From Apostichopus californicus (lineage: Eukaryota; Echinodermata; Holothuroidea; Aspidochirotida; Stichopodidae), in NCBI GenBank assembly GCA_020650975.1, contig JAIPMN010031150.1, positions 1 through 23,620 on the forward strand: a stretch of 23,620 nucleotides of DNA. The letters run 5' to 3'. The translations under genes were made by a program, and so were the position numbers. Of this stretch, positions 1-10,800 are shown piece by piece (positions within the stretch are counted from its first letter, which is position 1; the number at the start of each line of letters is the position of its first letter). The notes beneath the pieces are model-generated. The model saw nothing but the letters and a program-made list of their open reading frames with translations, did not search any database and had not been told where the DNA came from.

Positions 1-143
1 TGGTTTCCATTCGTGCAATAGTGCAAATATTTCATTCGTTGAAAGATGTAATTTGTTCCATTCAACTCGGCTGCGCCTCGTTGAATGGAACATTCCATCT
101 TTCAACGAACGAAATATTTGCACTATTGCACGAATGGAAACCA
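1..143. repeat. Hairpin inverted repeat at the left edge
   Basis: Bases 1-66 are nearly the reverse complement of 80-143, with about three mismatches and a 2-base indel. The loop is 67-79 (TCGGCTGCGCCTC). The outermost bases still pair, so the repeat may continue left of the window. It fits a foldback or MITE-type element. No reading frame and no target duplication could be judged. Confidence 0.9.
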
Positions 144-796
144 TTCATTATGTGTATACTATTAGCCAATTTGTCCCATATTCAGTAAATTTGTTGTGTG
201 TGATAATCTCATTCAAAATCTGTTGAAATGTTTGGAAAAGCTCTTTTGTTTCCAAGATATACACATTTGAAGTTTTGCTACATCTGGGAAACTCATTAAA
301 TACTGTTGTGCTAACTTAAATGTGGAATGTTTTGCTCATCAAAATCTCTTATTTTAGCCCTTACAAGGTAACCCCTAATTTGAGCCCACATATATATATT
401 GTGACATGTATATATTCCTCTTTTCATAGAAGACATTAAAATATTTCAAAAATACGCCTTAGACGCACAAACCTGTGTTCCCTGTTCTTGAAAACAAAGA
501 TTGTAAAAACAAAGGGATAACACAACAGAAAATAAGGCAGTCACTCCCTTTACATCATCAATGTCCATAATTAGCTAATTAATGTTTATCGATAAATAAA
601 ACTGGAATTGAGAAAAGACTTGTACAATTGTCAATCTTTGATGGATTTTTGATGGGAGTTGCAGCAATTTTCACGGTTACTAATGCCAATATTAGAGATA
701 TAAGGACAATGCTGTTCATATGTATATTTCCGTAGACCTTTACTAAAATTTAAACAATTAGAACTAGAACCTTTTTGGAGATCTGACAGCTGAGGA

Positions 797-1000
797 TTTT
801 GTCAATTTGTATAAATTATTCAGTTATCGTATTATAATTGAAAAGGAGAAGGAAATGGTTCCCAAACTCCTGACATATCTAGCTACTAAACAAATTACCT
901 ACAGTAGCTGATAAACCAAGAAATAAACTGGTGCCATATATCTAGACTAGATGCAGAAAGGATAAATTGCAAAACAAATGCAATTTCAAGCAGCTTTTTA
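797..1000. repeat. Direct repeat A, copy 1
   Basis: About 200 bp closely matching 1563-1762 in the same orientation. Both contain CAGTTATCGTATTATAATT, GGTTCCCAAACTCCTGACAT and TAGACTAGATGCAGAA. The two differ by substitutions and a run of A's. The origin could be local duplication or two copies of one element. Confidence 0.88.
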
Positions 1001-1562
1001 CGAAAATTCATACCATTGTCAGTAATATGCCCCTGCATGTTAAATGTTCCTAAAGTAACCAAATTTATGAACCTCAAAACTGATAAATCTGGATACAAAA
1101 TGTGAACACTACTATTATTTCCCTGTAGATATATATACACCACACAAATGCAAAGATAATCATCAACAACATATTTCCTATTGGTATCACCATAGAGATC
1201 GTCTCAAGACCATCTAAGGTGTCCAAGAAATACACTTGAGAGTTGAGACATTAAACTTCTAGCTACAATATGCTATTAGGTACGCTTATAACTAATAAAT
1301 GCATAAATTGAATCGTTACGAAGCAGAATAGGCATGGTTTGGGGGTTTGTCTGTGATGTTTTATATCAATTAATTTGTACTGTGTATAACTTGACCTTCA
1401 GAAATTCAGAAAGGTAGGTACATTAGTACAACAGACAGTGCAGCTGCATTGCAGTGCAGTGCAATGCATACATCATACAAGCCGAAGCTCTGGACATAAC
1501 GGAATAGTCAGGCTTGCTTGTTGAGGGTCAGTTATATCTACAGTAGCTAATAAACTGAGTTG

Positions 1563-1762
1563 TTTTGTCAGTTTGTATTTATTCAGTTATCGTATTATAA
1601 TTAAAAAAGAGAATGAAATGGTTCCCAAACTCCTGACATGTCTAGCTACTAAAAAAAAAATTACCTACAGTAGCTAATAAACCAAGGCATAAACTGGTGT
1701 CATATAGACTAGATGCAGAATGGATAAATTGCAAAAGAAATACAATGTCAAGCAGCGTTTTA
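1563..1762. repeat. Direct repeat A, copy 2
   Basis: Second copy of the repeat at 797-1000, offset by 766 bp. A short related piece, TACAGTAGCTAATAAACTGAG, also occurs just before it, near 1539-1559. No TG...CA ends, primer site or polypurine tract was found, so these are not called LTRs. Confidence 0.88.
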
Positions 1763-1815
1763 TTAATAAACTGGTGAGGGGTGGGGGGATTGGGGTGGGG
1801 AAAGTTACGGACACA

Positions 1816-1857
1816 TAGAGGATGGTGATTAATCCCACAGATTTTTCAACCATGGTT
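1816..1857. repeat. Direct repeat B, copy 1
   Basis: A 42-bp block containing GATGGTGATTAATCCCACAG and ACCATGGTT, found again at 2511-2552 with about one mismatch. A G-rich stretch lies upstream of both copies, so the duplicated unit may be longer and diverged. Confidence 0.88.
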
Positions 1858-2306
1858 ATTTAGATTTTACAATCGTTTTCCACATTCCTTCGTAAAATGT
1901 TCAAACTGCTGGAAGGAGAAACTCTTACAAATAATCTGGGCAGACGTTGGGAAAAAAAAAACAGTCACATATTTTTGTAGCTCCGGCCGAAACTGGACGA
2001 GTAATTCATTGTGCGATTGGATAGTCCGGTCCATCCCTACTAGCAAACCAAACTTCTATACATACAGCTGTGTGCAAAATCTAGTTTAATAATTTATAGT
2101 AAATTACACAATTTCATGTTGATTGGGTTCCTGACTATAGATGGAAGCTAGCATTCTTCACAGGGTATGTACATACATGTATGTGGTTATTTTCCTACGG
2201 TTGGCATTTTGCTAGACAGTGGTCGCATCTTTCATTGACATTTTATACAGCTCAAGTCTGTTTTGAAAAGTGTTTTTATATTGTTCAATCAAGAAATGGA
2301 TGTACA

Positions 2307-2348
2307 GTAGCAGACGTTGAGTAGCAGACGTACAGTAGCAGACGTACA
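2307..2348. repeat. 14-bp tandem repeat, three units
   Basis: Units GTAGCAGACGTTGA, GTAGCAGACGTACA and GTAGCAGACGTACA follow directly, then GTAAGC. A simple short tandem array with no sign of function. Confidence 0.9.
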
Positions 2349-2510
2349 GTAAGCTGTATTCTTTGATCCACACACACTTAAATTACCTTTCTCAGGTTTA
2401 AAAAGGAAGGTGTACTGTAAATTATGTGTGATGATGTGGGTGGAAGGGAAGGTGGGTGTGTGGGGGAGAGGAGGGGTCTGGGATGAGGAAACTAATGGGC
2501 ACTAGTGACT

Positions 2511-2552
2511 TAGAGGATGGTGATTAATCCCACAGATTTTTTAACCATGGTT
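2511..2552. repeat. Direct repeat B, copy 2
   Basis: Second copy of the 42-bp block at 1816-1857, same orientation, 695 bp downstream. Confidence 0.88.
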
Positions 2553-3424
2553 TGTCGGAGGTATAATATAAATTTCTTTTCCAAGAAAAGTTGTGACAAA
2601 ATCCTAAAGAGTATTTGATTCTGCACATTTTGTTATTTTCTGTTGATATATTATTGTAACTGTCCAATATTTGTCCATTTCAATGTAAATATATAGTGAA
2701 ACCCATAACCAATACTATACATGAAATACTAATTATTCAAAATAATATGTATGTAATATCAAGTCTTTACACTTAGGATTACATTGTAAGAAAATGTTAC
2801 AAAACTTAATGCTGCAAGCCCTGCGACAGTGTGACAACTTACCTGAAGAACCGATTTTAAGTTAATTTGTAAAAAGGCATTTTGCATTAATGATACCTTG
2901 CCAACCGTTGGACCAATTCTCCTTGGCGATCTTCTCCAACTGTTAGGCAAATGTAAATATTCTGTGGTCTAAGCTACACTACTGTTAGTATAATAATATT
3001 TTGCCCAATAATTATTGGCATTAGTTATTGCTGTAACAGAGTAACATTGTCTAAGCCTGACTTACGGTAAGCCTATGCTAGGCACAAGTTAGATCAGGGA
3101 TATGCTAGGAAAAATTTACGAACAGGCTAAGCTGTAGCACTTACGTTAGGCTAAATGAAATGTCTTCAACACAACTTAAAGAATATCAGAAGGACATACT
3201 CATAATAGTAAATCCCTATGACAATTACACACCTTGAAATCAAAATCGAATAAGTTGGGCCTTCACCTAGAATTATAATGTATAGCCTAAACATTAGTGT
3301 TCCCGGCCTGGGGCACGACTATCTGTTGTGTTACTAATTAGTGTTACGTTGATACGATGGCGTGAATTTGGACGTAGCATATTAATCATAAGATTGCAAT
3401 TCATTGATAAAGTTGTTAACTTAC

Positions 3425-3678
3425 CAATAGACAGCGATGGATCCTGCTATAATTGCATGTACAAAAGACGTCATTACATTTCGCCACTTAAATCTCTTCT
3501 CACTGGCATATTTTGCAGGGGCAGGTACAAAATTCAAAGCCGAGTTGTAACACTGAAAACCAAGGGCACTCCCAACTAGCGTGTAAACAACCATACTTGA
3601 CAACGTGGGGCTGGGTTCAACTAAATGATCGCCCATTTGTCTTATATGATCCGGTTTAAGTTCTAGAAAATTGTCCAT
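3425..3678 (-). CDS. First coding exon of a TLC-domain (TLCD1/2-like) membrane protein
   Basis: The ATG is at 3678-3676, with A at -3, G at +4 and an in-frame stop at 3708-3706, so the start is well bounded. It encodes 84 codons plus two bases up to the strong donor TATTG|GTAAGT. The C-terminal part reads FKWRNVMTSFVHAIIAGSIA. This resembles the first helix of the TLC domain in TLCD1/TLCD2 (pattern W-x-W-x-N-L-x-V-S-x-x-H-S-x-x-S-G). Residues 26-50 look like a first hydrophobic segment. The TLC superfamily has ceramide synthases, TRAM and TLCD proteins; TLCD1/2 act at membranes on phospholipid composition. The rest of the domain was not seen in 1-3424, so the first intron probably runs past the left edge. 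The family call rests on one short exon and is tentative. Confidence 0.62.
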
Positions 3679-6600
3679 TGTTATACTTTGTCCCAGTTTT
3701 CTCTTTCAAAACTGGTGTATGAATCTAGCTGATGGGAGGAGAAAAGAAATTCCAAATTGAGAATTTTTTTCAAAATTAGTGTCCTTGGTTTTTCGGCCGC
3801 CTTTAGTGCAAGCAAAGTTTACGAATGACATAACAGCTCACAGGTTGATTACATAGATCAATGAAGCAATCCACCTAGATACTATACAAGCGTTTAGTGC
3901 TGAAATGCTTTGTCTACTTTACTGATTGTTTATATTTCATCCAATATCAAAACACAGAGAGTTTATTATGTCATTAAATTAATTTATGCACCTAAATACA
4001 TTTTAAAATATTCAACTATAAGTTATAACTGCGCTGAAATGTTTATTTTGCGAACACAGTTCAGGAGATGAAATACAAACTTGAAGTTGACGTTTAACTT
4101 ATAACAACGTTAGTACAGCAAGAAGAATGACGATTTTTCGTCAACTACCTTATCCAGTACAGTGCCTCGTTCCCATGTGGTATACATTCTGTGGCGCTAC
4201 AGCAGTAAATTCCATGTGTGGGCGTCGTCAACTGGTGTGGTCACGTAGTATGCGGTTTGTTTAGTTTAGGAGGTGTTGGTGCGGTTGCCGGTGAGCAAGC
4301 ATGATTGTACTTCCAAAAATTAATATATAAGGTCAAACAATGCTTGTAAATATATGATGATTATTTTCGAATAACGAAAGTATAATAACGATGAAGAAGC
4401 CCTGTCGCAATGACGACACACTTTTCGAGATTAGGCCGGGAGGATATTATTAAATGAAAAATACATCTATACTCTTTTTGTATTATTTATCAAACTTTTG
4501 TAGCATAATTATTTCCCCAATCGCCTGATATTTTTGCGTGTGTGTTTTTCCATTCTCTGCATGTATTCTATTCATAAGCTCGGTACGCATACTTTACCAA
4601 CAAAACCACTATAACTCGAGATTGCTTATGTAACTTCTCTCTCAAACTTTAAATAGGCATACATGCCACGGCGGTTCCATTTCTATTTTTGGTCTTCTTC
4701 TTTTTTCCTTGTGTGAAGCCAAGCCGCGGGGAAGTCGGGGTTGGGGCTGGCAGAGGATTAAATATCGAGATACAACTCACGAAATTTCGAGATAAAATGA
4801 ACGTCAAAAGTTCGAGAGTTTTAATATAAACTGTGTACACAATACAACACCACCAGTGTGCCCCGGATCAGAGGCAAATTTATGCCACTGAACAGTCAAG
4901 TAGACCTATGTACTAAAACCGTTGGTATGATATATATATATATATTATTACAAACAAAAAGTGGGCCCGACTATTGCTCGGATAAATGGAGGTTCAATGG
5001 TCAAGACAAGGTAAGGTTATCCGACGAGAATTTAAATTAATTTTATTAGGTGAGAGTCAGGGCGGTAGGTGCAAAATGTAAAAACATTATGAAATCATAT
5101 TGTTGCAATGATATTTTCAGTGAGAAAGTCTTGATTTAGGGGAGGGAGTTATTCGTATAGTTTTATCTTAATATCTAATGAAATTGAGATTTGTTGACGG
5201 TCGTTTACGTTAATTTTATGATCGCCCTATATTTGATGTTTTGCTGGAGGAAAAAATGGCCGAGCTGTTGTAAGTTTGGCATCTGATCACTTGGGATGAT
5301 TTAACATGTTTCGGGAAGTGTTTTTGACCAATTCTTGAAACATCTTATTTTGCTCTCCTCAATTCTTTGAAAATTGCTTGCCTGAGCATGAAAATATTAC
5401 AGTTATATGCAATGCTTCTATCATTCTATGCGATCTATCAGTCTGCATGGTATACATTGTCCTGTGCTGATTCGCGTACTCCCATTCCTTTTTTGAAAAT
5501 AATCGTTCCGTTCGCTGATTACGAATTTACCGTTGCCTTTCTCAAAACGAACCAGATTGACACATATCGTAGAGTGATCATCGACCAGTCACCCAAAACT
5601 GCTTTCTTCTCGAAATCCCGGGTAAAAAAGGTATAACACGATGCAGTTTGCACATTTTTTCCCCTTCTATACACATGTCCCGCTTCAGAACACTCGTATT
5701 GTCAGTACGAGCAGTATGAATTATGTTTCTATCAGATCAAGGTTAGGAACTGTTTGTACTGTCAATACCAGTGCTTTGAGTGCATGATATTGGAGTACAG
5801 TTAAGAGATATATTAGCATTATGAAATTGTCCCAACTGGCTGGGATGCTTTGTTTCCGACTTGAATAATTAATCAGGAGTATGAGTGTGCGTGTTTGTGT
5901 TTGTGTGGAACGGGATTGGATAACCGCCGAGGGGCGGGGTGGGGGTGTGGTAGCCAAATACAAGACAAGCATGATGCATTTAATTATCTGAATGTATTTT
6001 AATGACGTCCTATATTCCTACAGATGTGGTATCCTGACTTCCAACAATTTTCTACTTCCGCCGTCGTCTCCCCTGTAAAACATTTGTTGACGTTTCCTTC
6101 ATGTTACTAGTAGTTAAATACCGTAATACGTCAATGCACCCCCTCAGTCAAAATGTCGTGAAACTAGTACTTTAATAGCTTCATGTTAATTTTCCAGGGC
6201 AGTAACAACACCCATCTCTCAAGTGTCATCATTAACAAATTCCAGCTCGTTCGTAGAATCAGGTCAGGAATAAAGCAAATTTTTTACATTTTGTTTTTGT
6301 AGCTATAACAACTTACCATTCATACTTCCCATATTGTACAAACGATACCGTCTTCTATAAACTAAGCTATTACTTATTAATACGATGGCTAGGATAGTCT
6401 ACGTCGCTAAAGTTAATAGTGTAGCCTAGGTTAAGGTCATGGCTGGGTCTAACACTGTAGCCTTGTACTTGTACTTGTAGGGCTAATTATAATATTAGTT
6501 CTAGCAGGTGAACAAAAGACTAATATCCAGCATCGTGATGAAATATCTGAAACAACAATAACCAAAGAATCCAACATATGTTTTAGAAAACTCAGATTAG

Positions 6601-6812
6601 AATGCTTGAAGGAATTGGTTTGGCTTGAAACTCAATAAGTTTTCAGGGAATAATTTACTATTTAGGCTAGTGTTCAAACTTTGTGTAGCTGTATTGAAGG
6701 CTCTGATCTTTGTTTCTTGTAAAATAGACTAGTAAAATCAGTTGAGATATGTCTAACTGACAACAGAGAAGTGACTTAGAATGACTTAGAAATTTATAAT
6801 AAAAATTTCCCT
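3679..6812. other. Divergent intergenic region between TLC gene and VPS18
   Basis: Should hold the promoters of both genes and any non-coding VPS18 5' exon. Possible donors are GCCG|GTGAGC at 4290 and CAAG|GTAAGG at 5010, but neither can be tied to the acceptor at 7722 from sequence alone. A short palindrome (CCAGTTTT...AAAACTGG, 3691-3714) sits just upstream of the TLC start. I saw no coding exon. The longest frame, 5367-5636, has no recognisable family. Confidence 0.45.
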
Positions 6813-7710
6813 ATGAATCTTATTAAGGGCAGGAAGACGAGGAAGAAACCTTCTCCTTGGATCACTTCTGGTATCTTACATTCTATTCGTACAAAAAATA
6901 AACTATATAAAACATATATAAATTACCTACAGCAGATAATAAATACAATTATGCACGCTTCCGGAATAAGCTTAACCACGTTCTCCGTATTGCTAAAAAG
7001 AATTATTATTTTCATCGTTTTAATGAAAATAAAAACAACATGAAAGAAACATGGAATATTATCAATGGCACTCTACAGACTAGAAAAACCAACCATTTTC
7101 CCGATGTTTTCCATTCTAAGGATGGTCATGAATTCACTGATGTGAATAAAATAGCAAAGGCTTTTAATAATTATTTTGTTGGCCTTGGTCCTTCCTTAGC
7201 CAGTTCCATTGATTCTAATGTTCATTTCAGTAGTTACCTACCCCTGTAGGGGATTCCAATCCTTCCACTATTTTTCTCTTTCCTGTGACTGAAAGTGAAG
7301 CTTTTAAAGTCTCAAATTCAATTTTTACTAATAAGAAATCGGCTGGTTTCGATAATTTCCGCCCGAACATTATTAAACTGATTATACCTTGTATTGTAAA
7401 ACCACTGACTTATATTTTCAACCTCTCTTTTACCTCGGGTATCGGTTGGTGGTGGTGGTTGGGGGGGGGGGTAGTGTTATATGTCTTATTTGTTAAGGTT
7501 ATCTGTTTTTTTTGGGGGGGGGGAGTTCTTTTTTAGGTGTTAAGATTGTTTATTTTCTTTGATGGGAGTACTCTATGCGATTAAGCCCACAAGGGTTTCT
7601 TAGTTTACTTCCTTTCACATATTTTACTTATTTGCAGTTATATTGTCTTGTTCACCTTGTATTACTATGCGTTGGAACAAATAAATCATCATCAAATCAT
7701 CATCATCTTT
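6813..7710 (+). mobile_element. Broken non-LTR retrotransposon fragment (CR1/L2/Jockey-like)
   Basis: Three short frames (6813-6960, about 6950-7249, 7285-7440) carry successive pieces of a LINE second open reading frame, separated by frameshifts and stops. The first has KPSPWITSGILHSIRTKNK. The next has the TWNIIN and AKAFNNYFVGLGPSLA region between endonuclease and reverse transcriptase. The last has KKSAGFDNFRPNIIKLI and TYIFNLSFTSGI, the first reverse-transcriptase block. The catalytic blocks are absent. After a G-rich stretch (7447-7530) the sequence looks like a LINE 3' UTR ending in AACAAATAAATCATCATC. The copy is truncated at the 5' end, internally deleted and dead. The family name beyond non-LTR is inferred. 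Confidence 0.8.
7678..7710 (+). repeat. ATC-rich 3' tail of the retrotransposon
   Basis: AACAAATAAATCATCATC followed by further ATC units, the usual kind of microsatellite tail of CR1/L2-type LINEs. It ends about 12 bp before the likely splice acceptor at 7722. Confidence 0.7.
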
Positions 7711-7752
7711 TTACCTAAACAGCAACAAAGTGAAGACTGGTATGTTGCAAGT
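7711..7752 (+). promoter_or_regulatory. Likely 5' UTR acceptor and leader of VPS18
   Basis: TTTTTACCTAAACAG at 7708-7722 is a good polypyrimidine-AG acceptor. The 30 bases after it would be the leader before the ATG at 7753. An out-of-frame ATG at 7742 lies 11 bases upstream and would open a frame overlapping the VPS18 start. No transcript evidence, so the start of transcription is unknown. Confidence 0.5.
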
Positions 7753-7851
7753 ATGGCATCAAGCCTCTTTGAACAGTATAATGAAGCCACAGCAAGAAGT
7801 GGAACTCCATTCACATCTGGTCTACAGCAACCATCCACCAGATCAGCACCA
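7753..7851 (+). CDS. VPS18: VPS18 coding exon 1 (residues 1-33)
   Basis: The start MASSLFEQYNEATARSG matches the vertebrate VPS18 start MASILDEYEDSLSRS, which fixes the initiator. The ATG has A at -3 and G at +4, a good initiation context. The frame stays open upstream to 7648, but that part resembles no VPS18. The exon ends in phase 0 at CCA|GTAAGT. A pyrimidine-rich acceptor at 7721-7722 suggests the exon really begins at 7723, with the rest of the 5' UTR on an upstream exon I could not place. Confidence 0.9.
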
Positions 7852-10800
7852 GTAAGTAATTTGGATTTTCAGTCATTCCTAAAGAAGGGATGATATTCAA
7901 AATCTGTGTTTGAACCTTTCAGGTGATAATAATGAAAGCGCATCCTCAGCTTAGCTTTTTCACATTCATGAGTTGCTTTGAACAGTTGCTTTGAAAAGTT
8001 GTTCAAAGTTCCTTAAAAACTCCACATTAACACAACTTGACTTTGTAGGTTATATTAATACTTTGTCCAAGTCCCTGATTATTATTATTTAAGTCTCAAA
8101 CTCAACTCATCAAATAAATTCAACTCACACAAAACTTATTTAGAACTTGATGAAGAACATTAAGTAATTTTCTTTCAAAGCTTGTACGTTCAGAATAATT
8201 TACAGCAAGTTCATCCTCACTTACTGTAACTGTTTTGGAAGTCAAAGTGTAAGTGGTAAGCAATAATACAAAGTTGCAATACTTACTAGACTTTAGGATA
8301 TGTGATTGAGACAAGTCTATATGACCCTCACACACATCTAGTCAGCATTTTATCAGTATTCATGACATTTCATACACATTACACAACAGGGCAAATTTTT
8401 AAGGATTAGTTTCTTTCTGGTTGTACTTCAGGTCTTACTTTATGGTTGTTCAAATACTGTAGTATATTAGATTGTTGAAACATTGCAGAAAAATATTAAA
8501 AACAAAATATGACCAAGTATGTACTTATTAGGAGAGACTTCTAGGTTTTGTGAATACCACCTTGGTTGGGCCAGTAAGACTCCCCTTCAGGGATCATAGA
8601 CCTTTCACTGTTTTCATAGTTAGTTACAAAGATTTAAATTTGATGTTAAAGACTAGTCATCCAGTCAGACGACATCCAAAGCTAATTTTGGTCATCCTTA
8701 CAGAAATCTGGTCGTCTCAGACGCTTGGACAACCATTAAAAATTTGCCCTGCACGAGAGCTTCCATCTTGCCAATTCATGTATGATACTAGCCAAGATTC
8801 TTTTCTTATTTAATTCCAGATTTCATCAGGATATGTGACGGCTTCTATCGAAGAAGATGTCAAAATTTTCACAAGACAGAAAATTAATTTCACGTAAGTT
8901 CACAGACTCACCCAATAGGTACATAATTGTTACCTCATACACATGAATGGCGTTTAGTAATCTATGAGTGTTTTCACTTGCAAATGTGCTTGTTTCATAA
9001 AGAAGAGAGGGGGGGGGGGGGGTTGGGACCAAGCAGTTAACTTTGATTCTTGTGATAGAGATGGTATCGATGTACAAACAGAGCTTAAAATTGTGTATTT
9101 TTGGAAGACATACATACTTCACTGCTTACGTACTAAAGACTTCAGAAACCGAGAAAGTCATAAACACCTTCGTTGATAATGTTTCCAGTGTGCATCGTAC
9201 CCTATTCCCTGCTTTCATTTTTGGGTTCATTATTCGACGTTTTAAGCTTTGTAAATATATATGGATATTTTGTAGGACCTTATGTGCTAAAGAAGATAAC
9301 AATAACTTGACAGAAATTGCAATGAAGTTTGGTAAATATTAATCAACATTATGATGGTAATATAATACGTAAACTCCTCTTTTTAAAAATGAAGCAACTG
9401 TGCATTGTGTTCAAATTATGATGTAGTGATGCATGGACCGTGGGTATTATCTAGGGAAAGTAAAATCTGTGTATAATTTATCTGTCCTAATTTAACAACT
9501 CTCTGTTGTATTTTGTACTTACAGTCCACCAAGGGCTATAACTCACATGGTCGCCAACAACAACATGCTAATGATCGCCATGGCCGATAGAACAATCCTA
9601 CGGATCAACAGAGACCAGCCTGACCAGAGAAGTGGTAACAAGTTTAAATAAGATGGTTTTTTTCCCCCACCCACTTTACATGCTCCTTAACCTCCTTTCT
9701 GTTTACATGATGTTACTTTCTAATTTCTAACTTTCATCAGATCCTTTTAAAAAGAATTATCCACCATCTACTTATCACCTGTTTACAAGTTGTTTGACCC
9801 TATGACCCTCCTACTGTACATTCCCCCTTCTTCAGTCAACACAGAAGGATTCCCAACATGCTTTCCAAGCTTCTGATTCTGTCCCTTTTGGGTTTCATTT
9901 GAAGTTCAAACTACTTTAAGATATTGTCCTTCTATTTCTTCATCTCAGAAATCAAATTGAGTGATGAGAAAATTCACAAGATGTTTCTGGATCCATCTGG
10001 GCAGCATCTCATCATCAGCACAGAAACCTTAGATGTCCTTTATGTTGGAAAGAAGAGCAGGAAGGCTAAACATTTAGCCAAAATGAAAGTAAGTTTCAAG
10101 AGATTTCTTTTCTTGTGGAATAAATCCAGAATCATCTTTAAATCAAGAAAGGTTCTTTTTCAATTATAAAGTGCAACCAGCTGTTTTACATAAAATGACT
10201 TACATTTGACATTTATTTCATGATTAGTCTTTGCAATCAACTATGAAACCTTATTTTAGTTATAGTTTTACTATAGTTTTATTATAGTTATACTAGAAAC
10301 TTAAAAGAATTAAACTTTAAAATATAAATGATTAACATTAATAGTTAATGGAACTAAACTAAGTGAATTTTTGTCTCCTTTGTTTCAACAGGGTCATCTC
10401 ATAGAGTCTGTCGGATGGAATAAAATGAACCGAAATGAAACAACCACGACTGAAATTTTACTCGGGACAAGCAGAGGTACGATATATGGAAAAATCAGGA
10501 TGTGAAGATTCTGTCAATTGTTTCGTACAGAAGCTTTTATTCACAGAGTGGTGTCAGTCTCACGCAGTAGTTTGATCTTGGATCCGTTAGATTTTGATGG
10601 ATTGTAACCCATAAATCTCCAGGAAATTGTCATATTTGTGACATTTATTTGGGAGATTGTTTTTATTTTTTAAAGTGCTCACAGCATTGCTACATACCAA
10701 ACCAGAGGACCAGAAAATCCATTTCCACACTTCCACCCTAAATTCCATCAAGTTACAGTTATTATGCTCAAGTTTACAGAGAGAAGTGTCTGTGCGTGAA

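Larger units (their letters stand above)
1..3424. other. Probable first intron of the minus-strand TLC gene
   Basis: No coding sequence I can defend. AT-rich with a terminal hairpin (1-143), two sets of direct duplications, a 14-bp tandem repeat and G-rich tracts at 1785-1800 and 2440-2485. The short reading frames here show no family resemblance. Calling it an intron follows only from the donor at 3423-3424. Confidence 0.4.

Noticed and set aside
895-1143. An 82-codon minus-strand frame, tested as a possible TLC exon
   Set aside because: No TLC motif and it overlaps direct repeat A, which is duplicated non-coding sequence.
797-1762. Direct repeats considered as LTRs of a small retroelement
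   Set aside because: No TG...CA ends, primer binding site, polypurine tract or coding sequence between them.
2843-2939. Minus-strand candidate exon between CTAACAG and CTTCAG|GTAAGT, open in the phase expected after the TLC exon
   Set aside because: Splice sites and phase fit, but the encoded residues (WRRSPRRIGPTVGKV...) have no membrane character and no resemblance to the TLC domain, so it is probably chance or non-coding.
5367-5636. An 89-codon plus-strand frame with hydrophobic start
   Set aside because: No family resemblance and no supported splice partners; base composition is like the surrounding non-coding DNA.
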